DNA from: Camarhynchus parvulus | Lineage: Eukaryota > Chordata > Aves > Passeriformes > Thraupidae | Direction of reading: 5' to 3' | NCBI RefSeq assembly: GCF_901933205.1 | Contig: NC_044577.1 | Span: 8,195,321 to 8,259,320, forward strand | Length of the DNA stretch: 64,000 bases | In this document: piece by piece, positions 30,336-42,855 of the stretch | How positions within the stretch are numbered: the stretch's first letter is position 1 | Layout: each line of letters opens with the position of its first letter | The notes under the pieces: generated by a model | Seen by the model: the letters and a program-made list of their open reading frames with translations, nothing else | Database searches by the model: none | Told to the model about the DNA's origin: nothing | Position numbers and translations under genes: made by a program

Positions 30336-33300
30336 GTGCAGTTAATGTTTTGGGAACCAAGGTGACAATCTGGTTGGAAAAGGAAAAGGATACCACCCCT
30401 CATGCCATGCAGTTGTTGTTTTCCTCTTGGGATCCTGTGGATCTAGGAGAGCCATGTTTGATCTGGCACTGGCATGGCAGTATGCCTGTCCAAAGGCTTC
30501 TCCTTTCATCCCTTCACCTCCTGACATTCCCAGGAAATCTGTGTGACCAGGCAGCAGAGCAGCCAAGAAAGCTCCTTCATCCCTTAATGGGAAAGAACAA
30601 TGAATAGAGGTAATGTAGGTAAAACTGTACATTTAAATTATCTGCAGTCAAGAAGTGAAATACATTCATCCCTTCTGGCACTCCTGCTAATTTATATTTA
30701 AAGCAATATGAATTTCATGAGCATTTTAAAAAATCATATTTTAAATTCAATCTGCTGTCAAGTCATTTGATGTTTTGTGTAAAGTCATTTCCCGTAAACA
30801 GGTTATTGAATATCAAAAGACTTGTCTCATACATAATTTCTGGAAAGAAACACTATTATAATAAAGATGAGAATCTGGCCCTCGTGTGAGTTGGTGAGCA
30901 CTTTCTGGATCACTGCAGCTTCTTGGTGCTTGCTTTACCCCTGTCAAGGGAGTGACCTGGGAAAGGAACATTTGAGAAGGAGTCCATAATAATAATATTT
31001 TCTAGGTTACAGTAGGCTATTCTGCAATTAACTAGTGATATGTAATAGATGATGAAAAATGGTGTAATTTTTTCCAAATATCAGAAATAGAGTTGGAAAA
31101 ATATGCATTAAAATACCTCAAACCTGACAGATCTTTCAAGCTGTAGAGCTCATGCAGAGTAATGGACTAGGTAATGCAAGCAGATATGTTGAAAAGCTAA
31201 GACATGTTTGTTCAAAAATGTTGATGAAATAATATCAACATGCTGTATTTTCTTGGCATGAGGTTCTTACCTGTGCTTGGAGACTGCTGTCATTTGGCAG
31301 ATGCTGCACTTTGTAAAACTGACCATCAAAGCTGGGATGTAGCTGAGTCTTTTGCAAAAAGAAATAAATTTGCCTCTGGATGCCACCAGTTCCTCTTCCA
31401 AGTGCTGACTAATATACCCTCGGTGTAAGTGTATAAAACACACAAATAAGGCGCTTGGGCTCTCAAAGATTTCATGGATCAGGCCAGTAGGGTTGAAATA
31501 GCTTTTTATTCATACATTTATTCATTCATTCATTTGGACAACTCTGTTTTGAAAAGGAGTTTCTCCTTCTGTCTTTGAAGACTGCCAGAAAAAGTCGTTG
31601 CTACATTTTGCATCTCTTGTATTATAGTTTAATGTGATGAATCAGTGTAACATAAACACTGAAATAGTCTTGGTTATGTTAAAGAGGCCACTGGACATTG
31701 TGCTTCTGGTAGAACTGGATTGTGCTTCTGGCTTTCTCCAGCAAACTGCCTCCTACTTGATTACAGGTTTGAAGCAGTTTTTATATCTTAACAAACTTCA
31801 GTCTTAAACTTTGAAATCCCAAGCTCCCAAACTGTCCCAAGTCAATGTTTTGGGTTTTTCCCCCAGGTGTTGATTGTCCTGGAATGTTTGTGTTATTTCA
31901 ATCAGGGACAAAGTTCCACCTAATTGCTAAGTGCCCAAGTGCTCTAAAACATAGAGTTTCTGAGCTGGAGGCCACTGAAGCATTTCTGAAATGGCACCAA
32001 TCACATCTCAACTCTGAAGCCACCTGGGTTCAGATAACCTCTGGTTATCTGTGAGGTTTGCTGTGCACGGTTTGTGGCTCTTGGAGGTGTGAAGACTCTG
32101 GCACAGGACTCAGACAAAAGAGTTGTCCATTCTTTCATCTTCCTCATCACTTCTGGGCTGGCTCCAGATTTGGTACCAGGGCTTTGTCCTCCTGGGCTGG
32201 ACGTTTGGAGCTGGATCCTGCCTGCTGTGAGCCTGCAGGCTGAGCTGGCAGGAGCTGTGCCCACTCAGGCATTTACCCTCCATCAGCCACCTGTGCTTCA
32301 GGGTGTTGGTAGTGAGGCTGGAAAGGGCTTGGGAGCCAAAGGGCTCCTTGGCAAGGAGATCATCAAAGCAGGTCCATGCTGCAGGGGTGGGAGAGAAGGA
32401 TGAGTCCTGGAAGGGGCTGAAGGAGTCCCCTATTACTGCAGAGGGTGGAGAGGGTGTCACCACCAAAAGGAGCAAACAGCAGGTGGGTTTTGCCCTCTGT
32501 GCTGTGTATTTTTTCATTGTTGGGTGAATTCTCATCTGCTGTGTATTGCCTCTCTTTCTTCATCTCCAGAGGAACTGATGTCACTTAATCTGTGTCTGAG
32601 AAAAGCATTTATTATGAGGAATGGGGAGGTGCTGTTCAAATCCTTGGTGTTCATATGTTTTCCCCATGTTCCTTTTATGAACAAGGTGAAATTAAGCCCT
32701 GAGGGTCACAGACATCTAATGACCTAAATCTAATGCCATCTAAAGACCTAATCTGAAAATGCTGACACTATTGCTTTGATTCAATTCTTGGAAAAGAATT
32801 CAGAGCAGGTAGAAAGCTGAGCGTGGGCCAAGCACATGGGGGAAAAATGGGATAAATAAAACCAGCTTTTCCTAGCAAGCACGTGGCTTTGAAGGAGTTA
32901 AACTGTAATGTGCATTGATAATGCTGTAGCCTGCAAGTTAAAATTATATGAAACAAATCCACAATACCCACAGTAGGAAGCTCAGTGCATTACGATGGAA
33001 TTTATGTGCCATTTCTGTGGTCAAAACGTGGGGCATGCTGAATAGCAGCTAAATTGTCTGGGAAGAGCCTGGCCAGACACCCTGTATTCCTGTGGAGCTC
33101 TTGTTCTGAGGGTGTTTGACTTCTCCCTCCTGGCTCCAAGAACAGCAAAAGAAAATCTTCCCAGCTCCTGCACCCTGGGCAGGGCTGGCATCCATCTCGG
33201 TCACACCAGCTCTGTTCTCTGAGAGGCTGCTGTGTTCTCAGGTCACTGAGATCCCCCCTCTGCAGAGACCCTGACCTGAGGGCACTGAGGGCTGGTCAGA

Positions 33301-33852
33301 GGTGAGGAAGAAATAGCATCCTTTGGTGGCTGGCAGGCATTGTGTGGCTATTGTGCTCAGTGCTCAGAGCTGTGACTGTATTCAAAGAAGTCACCGCAGA
33401 TGTCACCACCTGGGACAGCCTCCCAAAGTATCTGCAGCTTTCTGCTGCACACAGAGGGAGAAAATTTTATATAATGGAGTATTTCTGATAATAGCAATGT
33501 GCCAGTGCCTGGTGTGAAGTGTGCAGGAGAGGCTCGGTGGGGCAGAGGTGCCAGGGATATCTGTGACCTGCACAAAGGATGGGCACCTCTTCCTTGCAGG
33601 GTCAGCGTGGTAAAATGAGTTTGCTATATAGCAGGAATAAATTAAATTGGAGATGATGTTCATGGACTACATGGGAATGAGAAAAAAAGGTTAATTTCAA
33701 GTGGAGGAAGTTCTCTATGACCAGAGCTCTTTGTGACAATGAATCCAAAACCGCCTGAGCCAGAGGTGAGGAGGCACAGGACATCCTCTGCAAAGCCCAG
33801 CTGGTGACAGGGGGACAGCAGCACACCTCGGCCAGCCCGGGGCCCCAAGATT
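30336..33852. other. Intergenic DNA, no feature seen
   Basis: No exon, RNA gene or clear element. Frames at 32074-32535 on both strands overlap in a GC-richer patch and have no family resemblance. The AT-rich part at 30.6-31.6 kb is without recognisable repeats. Confidence 0.5.
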
Positions 33853-34329
33853 GGCCCCTGCACGGGGATGGGTGGCAGGGATGCAGATTGGCCTCTGCAC
33901 GGGGATGGGTGGCAGGGATACAGATTGGCCTGTGCACGGGGATGGGTGGCAGGGATACAGATTGGCCCCTGCACGGGGATGGGTGGCAGGGATGCAGAGT
34001 GGCCCCTGCACGGGGATGGGTGGCGGGTACAGATTGCCCCTGCACGGGATGGGTGGCAGGGATACAGATTGGCCCCTGCACGGGGATGGGTGGCAGGGAT
34101 GCAGAGTGGCCCCTGCACGGGGATGGGTGGCAGGGATGCAGAGTGGCCCCTGCACGGGGATGGGTGGCAGGGATGCAGAGTGGCCCCTGCACGGGGATGG
34201 GTGGCAGGGATACAGGTCAGCCCCTGCACGGGGATGGGTGGCAGGGATGCAGATTGGCCCCTGCACGGGGATGGGTGGCAGGGATATAGATTAACCTGTG
34301 CACGGGGATGGGTGGCAGGGATGCAGCCA
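33853..34329. repeat. 37-bp minisatellite, 13 copies
   Basis: Thirteen head-to-tail units with core CCCCTGCACGGGGATGGGTG, then GCAGGGAT and a variable tail (GCAGATT, ACAGATT, GCAGAGT). Eleven units are 37 bp and two (the fifth and sixth) are 35 bp, giving 477 bp in all. Units differ by a few substitutions, and the three GCAGAGT-type units in a row suggest recent local expansion. Each unit has a CCCC/GGGG inverted repeat around TGCAC and several G-runs on the plus strand. Because 37 is not a multiple of three, one repeat peptide rotates through all frames, producing long but meaningless ORFs on both strands. Confidence 0.97.
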
Positions 34330-37300
34330 CATCTGTGCACCCCGGTGTGTGCCAAACAGCGCCAAGCAGGCGGAGCGCTGCTTTTTGGAGCCATTATGAG
34401 GTAGGATGCGGGGAGTGCGGTGATGGCTGGAGCACTCTCGGATTGCTGAGCTGCCTCCTGGCCCCAAACCAGCGGCTCTGCTGTGTCGATAGGTGGTGCA
34501 AGTTTGCTACGGCTTCTGGAAAGCTGGAGCGGCTTTCCCAAGATTGCAGCGCATATTTAGGCTACAGGGATCGGAGAGGAAAAGCTGAACCCTGCAAGCA
34601 AAAGCAGACCCTTAAATATGGTCCCTGCCAATATCTGACCAGTAGCAAACCAGCAATGTCCTGCCGTGTGTGCCACTTGCACGGACCTGGGAGGTGACAT
34701 TTGGGCAGGCTGGGTTAGCCCCAGCCTAATGCCCAGGTCAGTGGGAGCCCCAGCCTTGCTGCAGGAAGGGTGAGCTGTGCTCACTCCAAATGAGCCCTAG
34801 AGAAAACAGGGGGGGACAGCAAAGCCATCAGACTGTTGTTCTGCATGCCATTAAATGGCTATGAGGGAAAGTGAAAACCTTGCTGATGCTGAGCAGAAGT
34901 GGCAAAGCCCCCTGCTTTTAGCTAAAGCAGCTGTGACTGCTAAAAATACAGGAAAAAGAGGATTTTAACTAAAGCTGGGTGTCTAACAAGTCACTGCATG
35001 CTGAATGTACAATTGCATAGTTTGTCAATCAGACTGTAAATGTGTCCTGTAAGGTTTGCAAGTGGTTGTGCTGCCAGTTGGGGAAATCTGGTCTAAACTG
35101 GAGGCAGAGTTAACTATGTGCAGGACCACAAAGCCATCAGGACTTCCACTGCCAGAGGAAGCCTGTGGGATTGTAGAGTCTAAATTTATTATGTGGAAAT
35201 ATTTGGCTTAGGTTTTTCTTCAGAAGTGATCCCTATGAATAGCTGTTAGCAGGTCCACTCAACAGAAGAAATTAATGCTCAGGGACACCCCAGTGTAAGG
35301 AGACTGTGAAACTGAGTGAGCAACTGAAGTGGTGCAGTCTGGCTGCAGGGATATTTTCTACAAGGGTCTCTTTCCAAGCCCTGTAGCTGGCAGTCACCCT
35401 GTCCCAGCTGTCCAGGGAACAACAATTTCTCTTTGCAGCAGCTTTCAAGGTTTTTAGCTGCGTCTGTTTCACAATGAAAAAAAAAATCTTTTGGACTGCT
35501 TTCATCAAGGTGGAAACATCTGGCTTGGGTGTAAAAATAGCTGGGTGTGTTCTCAAGGCAGAGTACATTTTGCTTCTGCTTGTCCTGTTCTGCAAGAGCA
35601 GCAGGTGCAGGCACCATCTTCCCCACGGCCACTGTGGCACTGATTTGCTGCAGCCCTGGTTTGTGTGCGTGCCTGCCTGCCCCTGCCCAGACTCTGTGCC
35701 TGTTTTCAGTGAATGCACTGTATCTGCAAGCAGAAATGCTGTCTGGAAAAGCAGCGTGCTTCAGGAATGTGTTACACGGGTCTCTAACAGCAAGAACATT
35801 ACTTGGGATAGGAGCAGTGCAGATAATGGGGTTTGGACAGCTTTTCTACTACACTGTGGCACATTTGTGGATTAATCAAGGGCTTCCTCAGACAGGTTGG
35901 AAGAGAAAAGTTGGGGTAGATCTGATATTTCTGCTGCTTGTTCTCTCCCTTGCACAGCACAGTGCTGAAGTCAAGGCACAGAAAAAGGTGGCAGTGATCT
36001 CCAGGGATCTCCCTTGTAGCCAAGGAGCAGCCCTTGCCCTGGTCCCAGCTCCTCTGCTGGCTCTGGCCCAGCACACAGCCTGCCAGGCAGGAAGGGTCTC
36101 CTCACTCTGTATTGTGGATTCTCTTGTTGCTGATTGTGGGGATGGTGGCAGTGAAACACAGAGTGCATCCAAGATGGATGGGGGAAACTGCATTAATTTC
36201 TTTTGCTAATAATCCTTGATTAATGCAGTTATACTGTTCTGGTTAAAGGCTGTTGCTGGACAAGATTAAGGAAGAAAGACCTAGGAGAAGCAGGATTGGT
36301 TGTGAGTTATCTTCTTGTATCTTTTAATCTCTCATGTGCTACTGCCTGATGTTTTCAAGTCTTCCTTTTGAAATGGCAGATAGAAACATATTACTGCTGT
36401 CTAGAACCTTTAATCTTCAAATGAAAATAAGCTTTTCTTGCAGAAGTAGGCTGCTTTTTCAGATGCTTTCAGAAATGCTGATGTTGTGCCTTGGTTGATC
36501 TGGCTAATTAAAAATGAGCTTGTGTCAATCAAACCTATTACTATAATGGTAATGGCAAAAATGCAAAGTGCAGCTCTAGTAAATCAGTGTTAGAAATGTG
36601 CCTTATTTTTTCTGTCTGATTCACTCAGGGAGAACTGAAATTGTGGAGTTTTGATATTCACAGACTTTTCTGTTACAAGTTTTACCCTTTTAATTCCTGT
36701 TGTCTGCTTAGATGACAGAGTGTTTACTCAAAACACTTAATTACTTGCCTAAAGATTGTGAAGGGTATGGCCTCGAGGTTTCTGCTGGGCTGAGTCCAGC
36801 TGGGTTTGAGACTCCTCCTCCTTCTCCTCCTCTCCCTTGTACCGACTGTATCCTGTCCCCTTGGGAACACCTCCTTTTATCACACTCTATATTCTGCTCC
36901 GTGTAAAACTGGGCTGAGCTGAACCCAGTCCCAGGATTTCTGTCCTGCTGTCAGTCTCTGAGCTGTGCCATTTCCCAGAGTTTGTCAAATGCTGTCCTAG
37001 ATGTTCAGAAAACTCACCCTGATGATGCTGAATCCTTCTCTGAAGAGGCCCATCTCACTGGCTGTCAGTGACTGAGAAGGCTCCCTGATTAAGCATATAC
37101 AGACAGCAAAGTATTTTTACTCCTTCATATCCTTTGCAGCGTATTTGGCTTTTCAAAATCTATTTCTGCACCAAATAGATGAATAGTTGCAGTGAAAGAC
37201 ATTCTGAGTATGGAGTTTGACTTAGAAGTGCACACATGAAATGCTTACTAAGACACCTGATTGTCAAGGTTTGGAGGTTATGCGCATGCAGAGTTAGGAT

Positions 37301-39093
37301 GGAGTTAAATCTGCCCCTGGTTTTGTTTTCAGCAAAGACACAAACCAAAGAACCAAAGCAAACCTGCCTTTTTTTATTGAATCTCTCAAATGTCAGTACA
37401 AAGACTCCGGGTGCCTTAATGATTAATTAGACACAAAATGGCAAATATGACCACCTAGCAGCAAAACCTAATTATATGCAAATAGTGAATTAAACTCAAC
37501 CCAAGGCTACTCAAAAGATCATAAAGCAGCTCAAGGATTTAAAAAAGTATTCCTTATCCACCCACCCTGCCCACCAAATGCAAGGAGCTTGACCTTCCTC
37601 AAAGCAGCCTTGTATAGAAAGACTCTGACTTTCCCTTCTTTTCCTGTGTTTGCTAACCCCCAGTATCTCTCTTTGTCACTTAAACTTTCCAGTGGTGAAG
37701 TCCTCCTGCTTCTGTCTGACCCGAGCTCCTTCCCCTGCTGACTCCTGTTATCTCTGGCTCTGCCGTTCCTGTCCCTCCCATCAGTTTGAAATAATGCTCT
37801 TTTGTTCTGCCTCTGTGCATGTTCTTGCATCCCACAGCCCAGTAGCTCTTCCCTGGTTCCTCTGCTGCTGCCTCATCCCTTCTTTCCATCCTTGCCTTAG
37901 GCATTTCTCCTGCCTGTCTGCAGCCCCACTGCAGTGTGAGCTAAAAATCCTCACACTGGAGGGTGTAACTGGGGCAATTTAACAGCAGCCCTGGATGCAT
38001 CAGGACATTCAGGTTCAATTCCTTTGCCCAGGTGTCCCTACTACTTTAACTGCTCTTCAGACTGGGTTTGACACAAGCATGGTGGCAGCAGTTTCCTTCA
38101 CAAATCCTGCTTCAGCCTGTCTCAGGGGGGAGCCCTGGGAGTCAGCAGGGATTTGGGACAAGCAGAGCTGACACAGACCCTCCACACATTTGCAGCAGAG
38201 CCTCCTGCCTTCCCAAGGTGGAGGCCTCAAAGAAAGTATCTGCCAGGGTATTCCTGTGCTCTTACACCCCTAATTACCTTCTCATGACTAAATCATGAGC
38301 TGCCTTTTGCTCAGGCCTGCTTGTAACATCTTCCTCTTTCCTGCTCCTGGCGCAGGGCTTTCACTTTAATGTAGCAGCTGTTCCGTTCCTGTCTGAGTGA
38401 TGGCGTTGAAATACCTGCAGACAAGCAGAGGATCTTTCAAATTCCTTTTGAAAGACACCTGGAAGTTGCAAATTCAGTTCTTGGATGGAAAGGTGAGCTG
38501 CCTGCACCTGAAGGGAGCAGCCCGGCACGTGCTTCCTGCACAAGCTGGCAATGGCAGGAGGGCAAACACAGCCTCTGTGTTTAAAGAAAGGACCTCTCCT
38601 CTCCACAATTCACCCCTGTTCTGTTGCAAGGCAGTCTCGTGATGGGCAGTGTTTTCCCAAGGCCTCAAGATTCCAGTCTTGTGATCAGACTGCTTTCATC
38701 AAATAAAATTGGCCTGGAAGCATGGGGGTTTTCAACAGGGGTGTGCATCTGGCTTGGAAACCACAAGGCCAAGCTACATAACCCCTCATTATAAAGCTTT
38801 TTGGCTTTAGAGGCCATGATTTCTTTGGAGGAAACCAGAGTGATAATATTGGAGTGCTACTGGCAGCTATTCCCAGCTGTCTTTTCTTTTTAAGGTGGCA
38901 CATGAAGGAATGTTTTCCCCTGGATTTGCCTCTTGGAGATATAGCTCGGGGCAAAAAGGATCATTCTGAAATGTCTCTTTGTTTTGTATGACTTTCACAT
39001 TTGAAATACTGGGCTGTTTTAGACTAGAAGACATGGATTTTTAGCCCAGCTGTTTTGGCCATGGCTGTTGACATGGGCACATTGAGAAGAGTT
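34330..39093. other. Intergenic DNA, no feature seen
   Basis: No gene can be supported. The frame at 35547-36209 (220 codons) is the longest here; it has no family similarity, is overlapped by open frames on the other strand, and lacks typical codon bias. An AT-rich patch near 36.4-36.7 kb is unremarkable without alignment. Confidence 0.5.
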
Positions 39094-39480
39094 TCTGACG
39101 GTGTTCCCAGGGGTCCGAGGAAGAGGGAAGAGACGAGGATCTGACTCCATGTTTCAGAAGGCTTGATTTATTATTTTATGATATATATTATATTAAAACT
39201 ATACTAAAAGAATAGAAGAAAGGATTTCATCAGAAGGCTAGCTAAGAATAGAAAAGGAATGAAATGATAACAAAGGCTTGTGTCTCGGACAGAGAGTCCA
39301 AGCCAGCTGGACTGTGATTGGCCATTAATTAGAAACAACCACATGAGACCAATCACAGATGCACCTGTTGCATTCCACAGCAGCAGATAATCATTGTTTA
39401 CATTTTGTTCCTGAGGCCGCTCAGCTTCTCAGGAGAAAAAATCCTAAAGAAAGGATTTTTCATAAAATATGTCTGTGACA
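39094..39480 (-). mobile_element. Solo LTR of an endogenous retrovirus, minus strand
   Basis: A 387-bp block with LTR layout when read on the minus strand. It begins TGTCACAGACATATTTTATG, has CCAAT-type boxes (GGCCAATCAC, ATTGGTC) in the U3 part, TATA-like AT-rich DNA near 39180-39200, and an AATAAA at 39167-39172. The far end reads CCGTCAGA, one base off the expected CA end. Direct repeats AAGAGTT flank it at 39087-39093 and 39481-39487, which is a target-site duplication. There is no internal viral coding sequence, so it is a solo LTR left by recombination. The sequence resembles an LTR common in songbird genomes; I cannot give its family name with certainty. Confidence 0.85.
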
Positions 39481-42400
39481 AAGAGTTCGCCTTGGTTAAA
39501 GTGCAGGACCAGTGCAGGTGGAGGCAGCCTTTTGTCTTTCTGATCATGTTTGTGCTGAAATAATTTTTCCTTTGGATGATGTAAACACACAAGGAACAAA
39601 TTAAAACACAGCATCCTTTGTGCTTTGTTGGGTCCCCCCCAAAACTTGATTTTTTGAGAGTGAGAAAAGAGAATGTGTCCAAGAGGGGAAAAAAATAAAC
39701 CTGGATATAACAGCTCTAAGCTAGGATGAAAAATGCATAGAATAAGCACCCTTTATTTCCCTCAGGTCCTGAAGTGAAGCTGGGGATGATCTGCTTTATC
39801 TTTCTAAGGTAAAAATAAGATTTACTTTTAAAAAAAGTTCTAAGAGTGTTTAAATTAAAAGAAAACAAAACAAACTCAACCGAGTTACAAAACAAATCAT
39901 GCACTGGTTACCTTGTATCATCTATTTAATGAAAACTGAAGAAAATCCGTGGCCAAAGTAAAAGGCTAAGATCCAGCAGAATTCTGGCAATACATTTGGG
40001 ATCTCCAAATTGTGCATTTGGATCATGCTTTCATCTAGTGACAAAATCTTGAGAGTCACCTTCTCAACCCTTTGGTGTATGTGATCCATTTGTCTTTCTA
40101 ATGCCTATTGTGAATTCACCTGGCTCACATCTCTGCACATATAAGCATTCTAATGAGGAGGAATTGCTGCTGCCACCATGGATGTGTCTGGCTGGCTGCC
40201 AGGGAGTTCACTGATTGCTGGGGACACGCCAGCGTTTATGAAAAACGAGTATTCTTTCAAATCACAAAATTGTTTGTGATTGAGGCTGAATTATGAATAG
40301 CTGCTGTGTCTGCCATGGCCAAATAAGTTTACTTGGAAATCAGTGCTCGGGGCTCTGATTGGCAGACGGCTCGGCAGCTATTGAGGTTTTTGGGCCCAAT
40401 TTTCTGGTGTGCGGAGTGCTGCCAGTTGGGACTGGGCTTGCCCAAAGGGACTCTGGTCCCCAGAGCCCTTTGCTGGTGACTGGCTGCTCCTCTCTGCGCT
40501 GTCTGATGGCCCTTCCTGAGCTGCCTCCTGCTGCTCATGAGAAGTGGGCAAAAAACCTTTCGTCTGGAGGATGTGTAGAAATATTGTGTGTTTCCTCTAG
40601 TTGGTCCTGCCAGCGTCTCCCCTTTCCCCCGTGTGGTGCTGCCCCGGTTTGGCTGCTTTCCTGTGGTCTCTCTAGCTTGGTTGGGCTCGCTTTGCCCTCC
40701 TGTGGCTGACTGCAGATATTCAGGAGCTCTGTGCGGTGGCAGCTCCGGGCACACTGAGCCTGGCCTCAGGCTGGACTCACCCACAAACCCAGCCCTTCTG
40801 CTCCAAGCAGCTCCTTGGGGATGGTGCTCAGTATTTGTTTGTATTTGCTTTGAAGCACAAGCTCAAATGTCTTATCATTGCCTCTACTGTTCTGAACATC
40901 TCTGACTGGACTAGCTAATAGATATTAGCTAGTAGTGTAGGATTTATTTATTCACCCTGAAATACAACCAAATTTTTAAGAGGAGAAGCCCACTGCTGGT
41001 TCTTCTTTCTCTGAATCCAAATAGTTATAACTTCAGATAAAACAATTTATGGTAACAAAAGCTTTCTTGGTAAGAGATGAAGCATTCAAAATCACTTCTT
41101 GAAATATATAATTAACAATAATTTAAAGTCATGTTCATACTGTTAGCCTCCTGCAGAACTGTTGCACCTTCAGATCTGTGGCTGCTCCAGCCTGCTGACG
41201 TTGATTCCTCTGTTGGTTTATTTCCAGCTGCCCATTTGTTTCTAGAAGCTACTAGAACATCTACAGAGAGAGATAAGGCTGGGGAGGTGCTACTGGCTCT
41301 GTGTTGTGGCTTTCTCAGACTCTGCAGAGGCAGGTGGTGTCAGCAGGGTGGCCTGGCCAGATGTGTGGCCCCCACACTGCTGGCATTGACTTTGCCCATC
41401 TGTCTTACACAGGCATGAGGGGCATCTCCTGTCCCTCTGTCCCTGTCACCAGGGTGGTGTTTGACTTCATCCTGAGGAACTGGAGGAGTCCTGTGTGACA
41501 GTGGGAAATGGCTTCCAGATTTATAGCTGTTGCATGTTGGGGTGACTTACTGGAAGTGGTAGGGGACTTTTTTCATTGTCGGGTAGGATTTTTAATTTGA
41601 AGATTTAAAAAGTCGTGTTTTAATAGTTGTGAAGTGGCAATTACTGAAATAAGGGAAGCTGTTGATGTTTGCATCTGATCTGAGAGGGCTCAGCAGGTAC
41701 TTGCTGGCTGTTTTTCCAGTTTCAGCATGGTTCATGGATATCCTTGGGATATCATGATTTCTAGGTGGAGAAATGAGAGGACAGCACAAACAAACACAAA
41801 ATAAATCTTTCTTAAGAAATATGTCCTTAGTGGACATAAATGGATTTGTAATTACCTTGTACTTCATTTAAAATAGCTGAAATCTAAGGAGTTTAGGTCA
41901 GGTAAGGGTTCTTACTCTCTGGTGTGTGTGGGGTTCCCTAAAAACCTCTTCATTGTTTGTGAGGTTTATGGAGGGGAAAGGAGAGCAAACTTGATGCTGT
42001 ATGAATTGCAGCCCTCTAAAATAAACCACCTGACATAAATGCAGCAGACTGAGGAAAGCCAGCTGATAATCCAAAGAAAACCAGTCATTAAAGCAAGTGG
42101 GAGCTCTTTCTTTCCCTGCTGTGGATGTGCTGCCGCCCTGGGTAAACTGGCCAACACATGTGCTCCATAGTAATAGGGCAACATTTTAAGTGGATCCCTT
42201 TCTCCTGTTTTTGAGCATTAATTAGTGTTCCAAGCATCTGTTACTGGCTGTGCATCCTCCTGGCCAAATTCCTGAAATGTGCTCTTAGAGTTTGTGGAGG
42301 ATGTACTCTGGGAAAAATTGGGGAATTTCAGTTTGAAGCATGCACTTGATGCATTTTGTATCAAAAAGATACAGAGTAAAATTGATTTTTCCTGTTTTGA

Positions 42401-42504
42401 TAGAAGAGTAGGTAACCAATTCTTATCCCTCTTAGAGCATAGTTGTTCTATCCCTAAGCTCTGAAAAATCCAGCAATCTTACAGAGAGACAGTAACAAAA
42501 TCTC
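39481..42504. other. Intergenic DNA, no feature seen
   Basis: No supported exon or repeat apart from the target duplication at its left end. Frames at 40329-40905 on both strands lie in a GC-richer patch and are mutually overlapping chance frames. Confidence 0.5.
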
Positions 42505-42855
42505 TCAATTTGATGGTAGAACAGTGTTCCTTTTTGCCCCTCCGTTTATTGAAGAGGCTGTTGAGGATTCTGCACCAGAAAAAGAGGCTTTTGCAGCCAT
42601 AAGGGCAGGTGCAGGAACTGTTGCATTCACACGGTGAGGAGTCTGTCCCTTGGGTGTGGCAGTGATGGTTCCACTTGGCTTACCTGGAGATGGGTGCTGT
42701 GCATTGGAAGATGCATCCCTGCCTGCAGCCATGGAATTTCCAAAGCAGGTCTGGGACCCAAATGTGATTATAATGTGAGCCAGAATGTAATTATGAATGC
42801 AAGAGCGGATGTGGGACAGCAAACTCTGTTTGATATGGTAAAATCTTCGTAGTTC
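42505..42855 (-). pseudogene. Unidentified open frame, possible decayed exon or retrocopy
   Basis: A minus-strand frame of 116 codons runs from just after a TGA (42856-42858) to TGA at 42505-42507. It has no ATG near its beginning. The first part reads like a folded-protein segment (FYHIKQSLLSHIRSC). The rest is rich in Ser, Ala, Thr and Pro with a Pro-Gly-Lys-Pro-Ser-Gly stretch, which looks more like protein than the usual chance frames here. I do not recognise the family. No poly-A tail, neighbouring exons or clear splice acceptor were found. It could be chance, an old retrocopy, or a piece of an unannotated exon. Confidence 0.25.

Noticed and set aside
33853..34329. CRISPR-like array
   Set aside because: Units are contiguous and near identical with no unique spacers, and the host is a vertebrate; it is a minisatellite.
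33602..34541. Long open frames on both strands (up to 293 codons) with a repeating peptide
   Set aside because: They are produced by the 37-bp minisatellite, whose period rotates one peptide through all frames. All six frames are open, which rules out selection for one protein.
35547..36209. 220-codon plus-strand frame
   Set aside because: No family similarity, no splice or promoter context, and overlapping open frames on the other strand.
37990..38020. tRNA-like T-arm (GGTTCAATTCC)
   Set aside because: No acceptor stem, D-arm or anticodon arm can be folded around it.
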